Shown in pieces: positions 14,449 to 21,918 of a DNA stretch of 40,041 nucleotides. The position numbers and the translations under genes are program-made. Within the stretch, counting starts at the first letter, position 1. The number at the start of each line of letters is the position of its first letter. The notes beneath the pieces were generated by a model. It saw nothing but the letters and a program-made list of their open reading frames with translations. It did no database searches and had not been told where the DNA came from. This DNA is from Paenibacillus humicus NBRC 102415 (GTDB lineage Bacteria; Bacillota; Bacilli; Paenibacillales; Paenibacillaceae): positions 1 through 40,041 of the forward strand of contig NZ_BIMD01000045.1 in the NCBI RefSeq assembly GCF_004000905.1, written 5' to 3'.

Positions 14449-17301
14449 CTACCTCCCAAGTAAAATCGTGTTCAACGCTTTTTGCTGCAGCGAGAGCGAG
14501 ATGATGGATTGTTGTTCGGCGGCGTGAACGTCTTGGTGGCCGCTTGCCGGGCTCGAACGGTCCGGGCGTCCGATATAATGGACCGCTTTGCCGCCCGCAA
14601 CTTCGCGGATGCGGGGTTCCATGAACGTCCAGGCGCCCATGTTTTTCGGCTCTTCCTGTACCCATACGATTTCTTCCAGCTTGCCGTAACGGGCGATGAT
14701 TTCGGCGATTTCCTTTTGCGGGAACGGATACAGCTGCTCCACGCGCACGATATGCAGCCAGCTCAAGTCCTGATCGCCGGCCGATTCCAGAGCTTCCTCG
14801 AGATCGACGGCGACTTTGCCCGAGCACAGAATCAGGCGCCGGACCGCAGCCGGCTTCGCGCCAAGGCCATTCTGCTCCAGAACGAGCTTGAAGCTGCCGT
14901 TCGCAAGATCCTCGCCGGGCGATAGGACGCGCGGATTGCGGATCAGGCTTTTCGGCGACATCATGACGAGCGGACGAGCTCCCTCATGCTCGGTCCAGGC
15001 AGCCTGGCGGCGGAGCAGATGGAAGTACTGGGCCGCCGTGGACAGGTTCGCCACCGTCCAGTTGTTCTCTGCGCACAACTGCAGATAACGTTCGAGGCGG
15101 GCGCTGGAATGCTCCGGACCTTGGCCTTCGTAGCCGTGGGGCAGCAGCATGACGAGGCTGGAGCGCTGCTTCCATTTCGTGCGCCCCGCCGAGATGAATT
15201 GGTCGAAGATGACTTGCGCGGAGTTCGCGAAGTCGCCGTATTGGGCTTCCCAAATCGTGAACGTCTCCGGCGAGAAGACGTTGTAGCCGTACTCGAACCC
15301 GAGCACCGCGCCCTCGGTCAGCGGGCTGTTGTGGATCGCGAACGATGCCTTCGCCTGCGGGAAGCGGTGCATCGGAGAGAACTTCTCGCCCGTCTTATGA
15401 TCGTTGAGGACGATATGGCGGTGCGAGAACGTCGCGCGCTCGACATCCTGGCCGCTCATGCGGATCGGCTTGCCGTCGGCAAGAATCGTCGCGAACGCCA
15501 GCGTCTCGGCGAGCGCCCAGTCGACTTTTTCGCCTTGGTCGAGCATAGAGCCGCGGCGCTGCAGGATGCGCTGGAGCTTCGGATAGACGGTGAAGCCCTC
15601 CGGATATTTAAGCAGCTCGGCGTTGATCTCGCGCAGCTTGTCGAGCGGAACGGCCGTCTCGGTATTTTCCGGAGCAACCGGAATCGGACCCGTGTCGGCA
15701 TGCTTGCCGTTGGCCGCATTTTCCTTCATGACGTCGTAGGCGTCCTGAAGCTCCTGAAGCGTATTCTGGATCAGCTTGTTGATCTCGTCCTCGGAGAGGG
15801 CTCCCTCCGCCTTGAGACGCTCGGCGTACAGGCTCGCAACCGTCATGTGCTTGCGCACCTTCTCGTAGACGAGCGGCTGGGTGCCTTCCGGATCGTCCAT
15901 TTCGTTGTGGCCGTAGCGGCGGTAGCCGACAAGATCGATCAGGAAGTCCTTCTTGAACTTGTTGCGGTACTCGCAAGCCAGGCGCACGGCCGCGATGCAG
16001 GCTTCCGGATCGTCCGCGTTGACATGCACGATCGGAATTTCGTAGCCTTTGGCGAGGTCGCTCGCATAATGCGTGGAGCGGGAATCCTTGCTGTCGGTCG
16101 TGAAGCCGATGCGGTTGTTCGCGATGATATGGATGGAACCGCCGTTGCGGTAGCCGTCGAGACCGGTGAAGTTAAGCGTTTCCGCAACAATGCCTTCTCC
16201 CGGGAATGCGGCGTCGCCATGGACCTGGATCGCGATGGACTTGTCGAGCTCCTGTACCGGATATCCCGCCTTGCTGCGGTCCTCCTGAGCGGCGCGGGAG
16301 AAGCCCTCGACCACCGAGTTGACATACTCCAGATGGCTCGGATTGTTGGCGAGCAGGATGCGGGCGCCGGTTTCGATGGAGCGGTCCGCGCCAAGATGGT
16401 ATTTCACGTCGCCGGCCCAGCCGGAGTTGATGCCCATCGAGCCTTCGGAAGGAACGAGCTCCTTGTTCGGCGCATGATGGAATTCCGAGAAGATCTTCGC
16501 GTACGGCTTGCGCAGGACATGGGCAAGCACGTTCAGGCGGCCGCGGTGCGCCATGCCCATCAGGACATGCTCGGCTCCGTTCCGAACGGATTGGCGGACG
16601 ATTTCGTCGATGACCGGAATAAGCATGTCGACGCCTTCGACGGAGAACCTTTTCTGGCCGACGAACGTGCGGTGCAGATACGCTTCGAATTGTTCCACAT
16701 GAATAAGCAGGTCAAGGAGAGCTTTCCGCTCTTCCGGGTTCAGGGAGGAGTTGGCAATGCCGGATTCAGCCTTGGCGCTGAGCCAGTCCCGTTCCGTCTG
16801 GGTATGGACGTGGCTGAATTCGAATCCGATGGATTGGGTGTAAGACTTGCGAAGCTGCTGGATCGCCTGCCAGCCGTTCGTGACGCTGGCTGGAGCATGA
16901 TCCCAGAGGATGGAAGCCGGGAACCGGCTGAGGTCCGACTCGGTGAGATCGAAAGTCGCGGGCTCGACAAGGCGAGTATCCGAGGAAGCGCGAAGTCCGA
17001 GCGGATCGGTGTTTGCGGCCAGATGGCCGTAGGTGCGGATGTTGCCTACCAGCTTCTCCGCGGCGGCAAGCTTTTTCAGAAGCGAGACGTCGACGGAAAC
17101 CTGGCCGGACGGAGCAGCACTGTGAACCGCTGCAGGAGCAAAGTCCGCCGGCGGTTCGCCCAGCTCCGCGAACAGGTCGCGGAAAGAGGGATCGACCGAT
17201 TCGGGATCGCTGCTGTAGCGCTCGTACTGTTCCTGGACGTAGCCCAGGTTGGGTCCGAAGTAATCATTCCATTGCCGTTTAGTGTTTGATTCGTCGGTCA
17301 T
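14449..17301 (-). CDS. odhA: 2-oxoglutarate dehydrogenase E1 component
   Basis: The start is the ATG at 17301, with GGAGGT nine bases upstream, giving 950 residues, the normal size. The protein decarboxylates 2-oxoglutarate with thiamine diphosphate and reductively succinylates OdhB. Seen in the sequence: an N-terminal WNDYFGPNLGYVQEQYERY segment, MGMAHRGRLNVLAHV, the TPP-binding region QVHGDAAFPGEGIVAETLNF, NNRIGFTT, and the C-terminal pyrimidine domain with EYGYNVF and HGYEGQGPEHSSARLERY. The operon partner odhB follows. A consensus-like promoter about 200 bases upstream and two hairpins in between form an unusual leader described separately. Confidence 0.95.
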   Translation of the reverse strand: MTDESNTKRQWNDYFGPNLGYVQEQYERYSSDPESVDPSFRDLFAELGEPPADFAPAAVHSAAPSGQVSVDVSLLKKLAAAEKLVGNIRTYGHLAANTDPLGLRASSDTRLVEPATFDLTESDLSRFPASILWDHAPASVTNGWQAIQQLRKSYTQSIGFEFSHVHTQTERDWLSAKAESGIANSSLNPEERKALLDLLIHVEQFEAYLHRTFVGQKRFSVEGVDMLIPVIDEIVRQSVRNGAEHVLMGMAHRGRLNVLAHVLRKPYAKIFSEFHHAPNKELVPSEGSMGINSGWAGDVKYHLGADRSIETGARILLANNPSHLEYVNSVVEGFSRAAQEDRSKAGYPVQELDKSIAIQVHGDAAFPGEGIVAETLNFTGLDGYRNGGSIHIIANNRIGFTTDSKDSRSTHYASDLAKGYEIPIVHVNADDPEACIAAVRLACEYRNKFKKDFLIDLVGYRRYGHNEMDDPEGTQPLVYEKVRKHMTVASLYAERLKAEGALSEDEINKLIQNTLQELQDAYDVMKENAANGKHADTGPIPVAPENTETAVPLDKLREINAELLKYPEGFTVYPKLQRILQRRGSMLDQGEKVDWALAETLAFATILADGKPIRMSGQDVERATFSHRHIVLNDHKTGEKFSPMHRFPQAKASFAIHNSPLTEGAVLGFEYGYNVFSPETFTIWEAQYGDFANSAQVIFDQFISAGRTKWKQRSSLVMLLPHGYEGQGPEHSSARLERYLQLCAENNWTVANLSTAAQYFHLLRRQAAWTEHEGARPLVMMSPKSLIRNPRVLSPGEDLANGSFKLVLEQNGLGAKPAAVRRLILCSGKVAVDLEEALESAGDQDLSWLHIVRVEQLYPFPQKEIAEIIARYGKLEEIVWVQEEPKNMGAWTFMEPRIREVAGGKAVHYIGRPDRSSPASGHQDVHAAEQQSIISLSLQQKALNTILLGR

Positions 17302-17379
17302 TTGCCAACTACCTCCGTTAAGTGAAAAAGGTTGGTACGGATGATAACAATGAAGCCGCCTCGCAAGCATCAGCCCGGC

Positions 17380-17408
17380 AAAAAGCCGCCGGCTTGGTAA
17401 CCGGCGGC
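17380..17408 (-). terminator. Terminator-like hairpin inside the odhA leader
   Basis: On the minus strand GCCGCCGG pairs perfectly with CCGGCGGC across an eight-base loop and is followed by TTTTT. It may end transcripts from the upstream aldehyde dehydrogenase gene, but it also lies downstream of the best odhA promoter and so could attenuate odhA. Confidence 0.7.
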
Positions 17409-17430
17409 CTGACAATGGCAGGTTGAAAGT

Positions 17431-17462
17431 CAAGGAGGCCCGGGAAAGATCCCGGCTCCTTG
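17431..17462 (-). other. Long hairpin in the odhA leader
   Basis: CAAGGAG pairs with CTCCTTG and an inner CCGGGA pairs with TCCCGG around a four-base loop, with a two-base bulge. On the minus strand it precedes the terminator-like hairpin by 22 bases. Confidence 0.6.
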
Positions 17463-17498
17463 GAGTCATTGAACAGGATCGGCTTCGTTTGTGCTTCT

Positions 17499-17527
17499 AT
17501 TATAAAGAAAACGCGGCGCTTATTCAA
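17499..17527 (-). promoter_or_regulatory. Sigma-A promoter of odhAB
   Basis: On the minus strand TTGAAT (17527-17522), a 17-base spacer and a perfect TATAAT (17504-17499) point toward odhA. Transcription would start near 17492, giving a leader of about 190 bases. Confidence 0.65.
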
Positions 17528-17635
17528 TGTTTGTCGACAACCTTTCGTAAAATGCGACGAACGGTGCAGCCGCCGCCCGCTCTTCCCTGCCGCTGCCGCC
17601 CCGAAAATGCTGTAAAGGCTTCCATGAACTGCATG

Positions 17636-19084
17636 TCAGCCCTTGAAGAAACCGCTGCGGAAGCTGACGAGCTTCGGCTCGGTCATCTCCTCCATGGCGT
17701 ACCGGACTCCTTCCCGGCCGCTGCCGCTGTCCTTGACCCCTCCGTAAGGCATATGGTCGAGCCGGAAGGTAGGGACGTCGTTGATCATGACGCCGCCGCA
17801 GTGGAGACGGTCTGCCGCCTGCAGGGCATGCTCCATATGCTTCGTGAATACGCCTGCCTGCAGGCCGAACCTCGATCGGTTGGCCGCCGCGATCGCCTCC
17901 TCCCAGCTGCCGAAAGGCGATACGACCGCAACGGGACCGAAAGCCTCCTCGCAGCTGAGCTCCGCGTTCTCCGGCACGTCGGTTAGCACGGCCGGCATCA
18001 TCAGAGAGCCGTCGAACTGCCCGCCGCAGCGCACGCGCGCACCGCCTTCCTTGGCCCGCTCAAGCCAAGACTTCAGGCGTTCCGCGGCCCGCGCGTTGAT
18101 GAGCGGAGTGATGTCCGTCCGCTCGTCCAGCGGATCTCCGGCGGTCAGCTTCCGCGCGCGCTCCGCGAGCAGCTCCGTGAAGGCTTCGCAATGCTCTTCA
18201 TGCACGAGTACCCGCTGCACCGATATGCACACCTGTCCGTTGTAGGCGAAAGCTCCCGCCGCCGCCTCGTCGGCGATGGCCGCAAGCTCCTCCGGTGAAA
18301 ATCCGCGGTCGATCAGCAGCGGGGAATTGCTGCCGAGCTCCAGCGTCACCTTGCGCAGACCCGCCTGCGCCCGGATCTGCCGGCCCACCTCCGGACTTCC
18401 GGTGAAGGTGACAAAGGCGATATCGGGATGCGAGGAAAGCGTCTCCCCGAGCTCCTTGCCGCTGCCGGGGATGATGTTCAGTACGCCGTCCGGCAGGCCG
18501 GCTTCCTCGAACAGCTCGGCGAGGAACAGCGCCGATAGAGGCGTCTGCTCGGCGGGCTTGAGCACGATCGAGTTGCCCGCCGCGATGGCCGGACCGACCT
18601 TGTGGGCGACGAGATTGAACGGGAAGTTGAACGGCGTAATCGCGCTTACGACGCCGACAGGCTCTCGCCCGAGCATCGCCCTTCGTCCTTCGCCGCGGGG
18701 AGCCGCGTCCATCGGAATCGTCTCTCCCCTCAGGTTTCTCGCCGCCTCCGCGGCAAACAGATAGGTCTGCACCGTACGCGCGATCTCGGCCCGGGCAGCC
18801 TTGATCGGCTTGCCCGCTTCCAAGGCGGCGATCTCGGCCGCTTCGGCGCTGCGGCGCTCCAGCAGATCGGCAGCCTGATACAGGATCGAGCTTCTGCGAT
18901 GGGCGGGCACGGCACGGAATTCGCGGAAAGCGTCTCTTGCGGCGATGACGGCTTGCACGGCCTGCTCCTTCGAAGCATAGCGGATTTCCGCCAGGCACTC
19001 TCCTCCATAAGACGCTTGAAGCGGCTCGGTTCGGCTTCCTTCTACCCATTTTCCGCCAATCCACAGCTTCGTTGTTTGAATCAT
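17636..19084 (-). CDS. NAD(P)-dependent aldehyde dehydrogenase
   Basis: The 482-residue protein is an aldehyde dehydrogenase superfamily enzyme of normal length. The catalytic residues are present: N153 in TPFNFPFN, E249 in LELGSNSP and the nucleophile C286 in NGQVCIS. The cofactor region has KPAEQTPLSA and FTGSPEVG, and the C-terminus has the usual YGGVKDSGSGREG motif. The LELGSNSP and NGQVCISVQR forms are seen in lactaldehyde/glyceraldehyde-3-phosphate (non-phosphorylating) and related branches, so the substrate cannot be named. GGGAAGGA precedes the ATG. The gene is divergent from an Xre regulator, which could control it. Confidence 0.9.
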   Translation of the reverse strand: MIQTTKLWIGGKWVEGSRTEPLQASYGGECLAEIRYASKEQAVQAVIAARDAFREFRAVPAHRRSSILYQAADLLERRSAEAAEIAALEAGKPIKAARAEIARTVQTYLFAAEAARNLRGETIPMDAAPRGEGRRAMLGREPVGVVSAITPFNFPFNLVAHKVGPAIAAGNSIVLKPAEQTPLSALFLAELFEEAGLPDGVLNIIPGSGKELGETLSSHPDIAFVTFTGSPEVGRQIRAQAGLRKVTLELGSNSPLLIDRGFSPEELAAIADEAAAGAFAYNGQVCISVQRVLVHEEHCEAFTELLAERARKLTAGDPLDERTDITPLINARAAERLKSWLERAKEGGARVRCGGQFDGSLMMPAVLTDVPENAELSCEEAFGPVAVVSPFGSWEEAIAAANRSRFGLQAGVFTKHMEHALQAADRLHCGGVMINDVPTFRLDHMPYGGVKDSGSGREGVRYAMEEMTEPKLVSFRSGFFKG

Positions 19085-19179
19085 TCCTTCCCTCTCCCTC
19101 CGATGTGGCCCGCAAAGGTTCCAGCCGTTGAATTAGTGTTTGCGATTCGCGTTATCCGACAGGATCTCCTTGCGTTCGC

Positions 19180-19207
19180 TTGACAATGATACATATTGTA
19201 TCATAAA
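19180..19207 (+). promoter_or_regulatory. Promoter with operator palindrome before the Xre gene
   Basis: A perfect TTGACA (19180-19185) is directly followed by ATGATACATATTGTATCAT (19186-19204), an 8-3-8 perfect inverted repeat that fills the spacer, and CATAAA (19202-19207) serves as a weak -10 at 16 bases. A repressor bound here would block the promoter, which suggests autoregulation by the adjacent Xre protein. Confidence 0.65.
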
Positions 19208-19288
19208 GTTTGATTGAGGCCGTGCCGCCGCATGCCCGCAATCTTCAACAGGCACTGCCGCTTAGAACGAAGTAAGGAGCAGCCCGAC

Positions 19289-19618
19289 ATGACCCTGACG
19301 ATGGGAGATCGATTGCGTGAACTCCGGCTTAACAAGAACATGTCCCAGGAGGAGGTATCGAAAAAGATCGGCATTACCCGCTCCGCCTACAGTCATTATG
19401 AAATCAATAACCGCCAGCCTGTCTATGAAACCTTGATCAAGCTTGCCGCGTTTTTTGAAGTCTCCCTGGATTATATGATCGGCGGAGAGCAAAATCAAAG
19501 CGAAGCCCAGGTCGCTCCGGAAACGTTCGAAATTCTGAAAATTCTGAACGGAATGGATGCCGAGAAGCGTCAGCGTTCCATTGACCGGATGATGGATGTG
19601 CTCAAGCAAGCCGAATAG
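19289..19618 (+). CDS. Xre family HTH transcriptional regulator
   Basis: From the ATG at 19289, which has AAGGAG nine bases upstream, the protein is 109 residues. A Cro/CI-type helix-turn-helix covers about residues 6-62 (GDRLRELRLNKNMSQEEVSKKIGI and SAYSHYEINNRQPVYETLIKLAAFF), followed by LDYMIGG, the usual end of this domain in Bacillales regulators, and a short C-terminal helical tail (about 75-108) that could dimerise. The promoter contains a perfect 19-bp palindrome. It is divergent from the aldehyde dehydrogenase gene, 204 bases away. Target genes are unknown. Confidence 0.85.
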   Translation: MTLTMGDRLRELRLNKNMSQEEVSKKIGITRSAYSHYEINNRQPVYETLIKLAAFFEVSLDYMIGGEQNQSEAQVAPETFEILKILNGMDAEKRQRSIDRMMDVLKQAE

Positions 19619-19652
19619 GCGCCTGCCTTCATGCCGCGGGAGGGGCAGGCGC
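19619..19652 (+). terminator. Hairpin directly after the Xre stop codon
   Basis: GCGCCTGCC pairs perfectly with GGCAGGCGC across a 16-base loop, immediately after the stop codon. The sequence after it (TTCGGCTT) is only mildly T-rich, so this is a probable rather than certain terminator. Confidence 0.5.
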
Positions 19653-19986
19653 TTCGGCTTCCCTGCCGGGGTCCGCCTCAGACGCCTTTTAAGCTTTTCA
19701 AAGCGAATCCACCCGCTTTTTTTCTCCTCCACCCGCTTTTCCGCCGCAAGCGTTCCTGCCCGCTTTTCCGTCTCCAGCCTTCCTGCCCGCCCTCCTTCCT
19801 GCCTCCTTTCATGATCTCCTTGCCATTTCCTGCTCTTCGCTTTTCTAAAAGGTTCGAGCATTCTCTATTCCTCTTAAGCTTCCCTGATCGGCCACGCTGC
19901 CGGAATCCTTTTTTTACCTTCGTTTTCCGGGAATCTCCCTGTTCGTTTCAAGTTCCTGCGAATGTCCCCTCTCCTTGCCGCTTTCA
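19653..19986. other. Pyrimidine-rich gene-free stretch with short repeats
   Basis: No reading frame here looks coding. The plus strand is strongly C+T-rich over about 300 bases. CCACCCGCTTTT occurs twice 20 bases apart (19709-19720 and 19729-19740), and a related TGCCCGCTTTTCCG follows at 19757-19770, with further CCTGCC units after it. Confidence 0.6.
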
Positions 19987-20015
19987 TTGCTTCCCCAACG
20001 GCCACCCGATATAAT
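19987..20015 (+). promoter_or_regulatory. Promoter of the methyltransferase-rluA unit
   Basis: TTGCTT (19987-19992), a 17-base spacer and a perfect TATAAT (20010-20015) lie 42 bases upstream of the methyltransferase start. Confidence 0.6.
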
Positions 20016-20056
20016 AAGTGGACGATTGTTGAAGCAAAGGGGCCAAGCAGACCACT

Positions 20057-20920
20057 ATGTACATTGCAGACCAATGGAAAGACTACGAACTTATCGATAC
20101 TGGCGACGGAGACAAGCTGGAGCGCTGGGGGGATGTCACCCTGCGCCGGCCGGATCCGCAAATCATATGGCCTTACCGGGGCGACCGCCGCAGCTGGTCG
20201 AGCGCAGACGGCCATTACCACCGCAGCTCGGCCGGCGGCGGGCAATGGGATTTCCGCAAGCAGCTTCCGGACAAATGGACCGTATCCTACGGTGAACTGA
20301 AGTTCAACATCAAGCCGACCAACTTCAAGCATACGGGACTGTTTCCGGAGCAGGCGGTCAACTGGAGCTGGATGATGGACAAGATCCGCGGCGCAGGGCG
20401 CCCTGTCCGCGTGCTCAATCTGTTCGCGTATACCGGCGGAGCCACCGTTGCAGCCGGAGCGGCCGGAGCCGACGTCTGCCATGTCGACGCGGCCAAGGGC
20501 ATGGTCCAATGGGCCAAGGAAAATGCTCAGCTGTCCGGCCTGGCCGACCGGCCCATCCGCTACATTACGGATGATGTGTTCAAATTCGTGCAGCGCGAGC
20601 AGCGCCGCGGCAGCAAATACGATGCCATCATCATGGATCCTCCGTCCTACGGACGAGGTCCGGGCGGAGAAATGTGGAAGCTGGAGTCCAGCTTGTTCCC
20701 CTTCCTGGAATCCTGCATGGAAATACTGACCGACAACCCGCTCTTCCTGCTGATCAACTCCTATACGACGGGCTTGTCGCCGCAGGTGCTCCACAACCTG
20801 CTCCATATGACCGCAGGCAAGCGCTTCGGCGGCAGCATCAACTGCGGCGAGATCGGCCTTCCGATCAGCGCGTCCGGTCTCGTGCTGCCATGCGGCATCC
20901 TGGGCCGCTGGGAGGCCTGA
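20057..20920 (+). CDS. SAM-dependent methyltransferase of the RlmI/COG1092 type
   Basis: The 287-residue protein has a class I SAM-methyltransferase domain: motif I VLNLFAYTGGATVAAG (119-134), an acidic residue at the end of the next strand (VDAAKGM), and the catalytic motif DPPSYGRG (194-201), typical of RlmI/RlmK-like 23S rRNA cytosine-C5 or guanine-N2 methyltransferases (COG1092). It lacks the N-terminal PUA domain of RlmI; the N-terminal 90 residues are Trp/Arg-rich and probably bind RNA. The rRNA target is inference, supported by the pseudouridine synthase that follows four bases later in the same transcription unit. Confidence 0.85.
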   Translation: MYIADQWKDYELIDTGDGDKLERWGDVTLRRPDPQIIWPYRGDRRSWSSADGHYHRSSAGGGQWDFRKQLPDKWTVSYGELKFNIKPTNFKHTGLFPEQAVNWSWMMDKIRGAGRPVRVLNLFAYTGGATVAAGAAGADVCHVDAAKGMVQWAKENAQLSGLADRPIRYITDDVFKFVQREQRRGSKYDAIIMDPPSYGRGPGGEMWKLESSLFPFLESCMEILTDNPLFLLINSYTTGLSPQVLHNLLHMTAGKRFGGSINCGEIGLPISASGLVLPCGILGRWEA

Positions 20921-20924
20921 GAGC

Positions 20925-21701
20925 ATGGCGGCCTCTACGGGCATTCCCGTGCTTTACGAGGACAACCATCTGCTCGCGGTCGTGAAGCCGCCTGGCATTC
21001 CGTCACAGGCGGATGAGAGCGGCGACGAGGATATGCTCACGCTTCTCAAGCAGGACTTGAAAATACGGCATGACAAGCCCGGCAACGTGTTTCTCGGGCT
21101 CGTCCACCGCTTGGACCGGCCGGTAGGAGGCGTCATGCTGTTCGCCAAGACGTCCAAGGCTGCCGGGCGGCTGTCCGATTCCGTGCGGACGAGAACCTTC
21201 AGCAAGACGTATTTGGCCGTTCTGAACGGAAGGCCTCCACAGTCCAAGGGACAGCTGAAGCATTATCTGGCCAAGGACTCGAAGCGCAACGTCGTCACGG
21301 CTTATGACAAGCCCCGGGGAGACGCCAAGGAAGCCAAGCTTTCCTATGCCGTGCTCGGCGAGGCGGATGGCTTGGCGTTGGCGGCCGTCCGCCTTCATAC
21401 CGGCCGGCCTCATCAGATCCGAGTGCAGATGGCTGCCATCGGCTGTCCGCTCCATGCCGACCTGAAATACGGAGCCCCCGTCCCTCGCGGAGACAAGTCC
21501 AGAAGCGGCCATGCGGACATCGCGCTCTGGTCGGCGGAAGCAGGCATTCCGCATCCCGTCAGCAAGGAGTGGATGTCCTTCGCCTCCCGTCCGCCAAGCT
21601 CCTTTCCCTGGAACCTTTGGGAGGACAGCCTGCTCGACGGAGCCGCCCGGCATCTGGAAACGGAATTCGGAGCGGAAGCAGGAAACGCAGAACCCCGCTA
21701 A
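20925..21701 (+). CDS. RluA family RNA pseudouridine synthase
   Basis: The 258-residue enzyme isomerises uridine to pseudouridine in rRNA or tRNA. The catalytic aspartate is D64 in HRLDRPVGGV (61-70), and the family motifs VVKPPGIPSQ (19-28), FSKTYLAVLNG and RLHTGRPHQIRVQMAAIGCPLHAD are all present. There is no N-terminal S4 domain, as in RluA-type rather than RluC/RluD-type members. It begins four bases after the methyltransferase stop codon and ends before a large terminator, so the two genes form an RNA-modification pair. Confidence 0.9.
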   Translation: MAASTGIPVLYEDNHLLAVVKPPGIPSQADESGDEDMLTLLKQDLKIRHDKPGNVFLGLVHRLDRPVGGVMLFAKTSKAAGRLSDSVRTRTFSKTYLAVLNGRPPQSKGQLKHYLAKDSKRNVVTAYDKPRGDAKEAKLSYAVLGEADGLALAAVRLHTGRPHQIRVQMAAIGCPLHADLKYGAPVPRGDKSRSGHADIALWSAEAGIPHPVSKEWMSFASRPPSSFPWNLWEDSLLDGAARHLETEFGAEAGNAEPR

Positions 21702-21719
21702 ATACGGAGACGATAGTAC

Positions 21720-21775
21720 AACAACAGCGGCAGCCTGAGGAGAGCAAGCTCTCCAAGGCTGCCGCTGTTGTTCGT
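21720..21775 (+). terminator. Large terminator after the pseudouridine synthase gene
   Basis: A perfect 17-bp stem (AACAACAGCGGCAGCCT and its complement) encloses an inner perfect hairpin GGAGAG-CAAG-CTCTCC. T-rich sequence (GTTGTTCGTTT) follows on the plus strand. Confidence 0.75.
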
Positions 21776-21918
21776 TTCCGGAACGCTTCTATCCTTTTCC
21801 GCAGCCGGACTTGTACGCAGCCGGCATGAGCAGCCATGCAACTTTTTAGAGCTGACAGCGTCGAAGAGGATAAGATTGTTTCCATTCTGTTCCAACGAGA
21901 GCGAGTTGATCCGATAAC

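Larger units (their letters stand above)
17302..17635 (-). other. odhA leader region without a gene
   Basis: This 334-base interval between the aldehyde dehydrogenase stop and the odhA start contains no convincing reading frame. On the minus strand it holds, in order, a sigma-A promoter (17527-17499), a long hairpin (17462-17431), a small CCTG/CAGG hairpin (17422-17408), a terminator-like hairpin with T run (17408-17380), and an 78-base stretch with the odhA RBS. Confidence 0.7.

Noticed and set aside
14986-17289. A 767-codon open frame on the plus strand opposite odhA
   Set aside because: Shadow of the odhA coding sequence; composition is Arg/Val/Asp-rich without any domain.
19653-19986. 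CRISPR-like or mobile-element repeat array in the pyrimidine-rich region
   Set aside because: Repeats are short, unequal in spacing and without constant spacer length, and there are no cas or transposase genes nearby.
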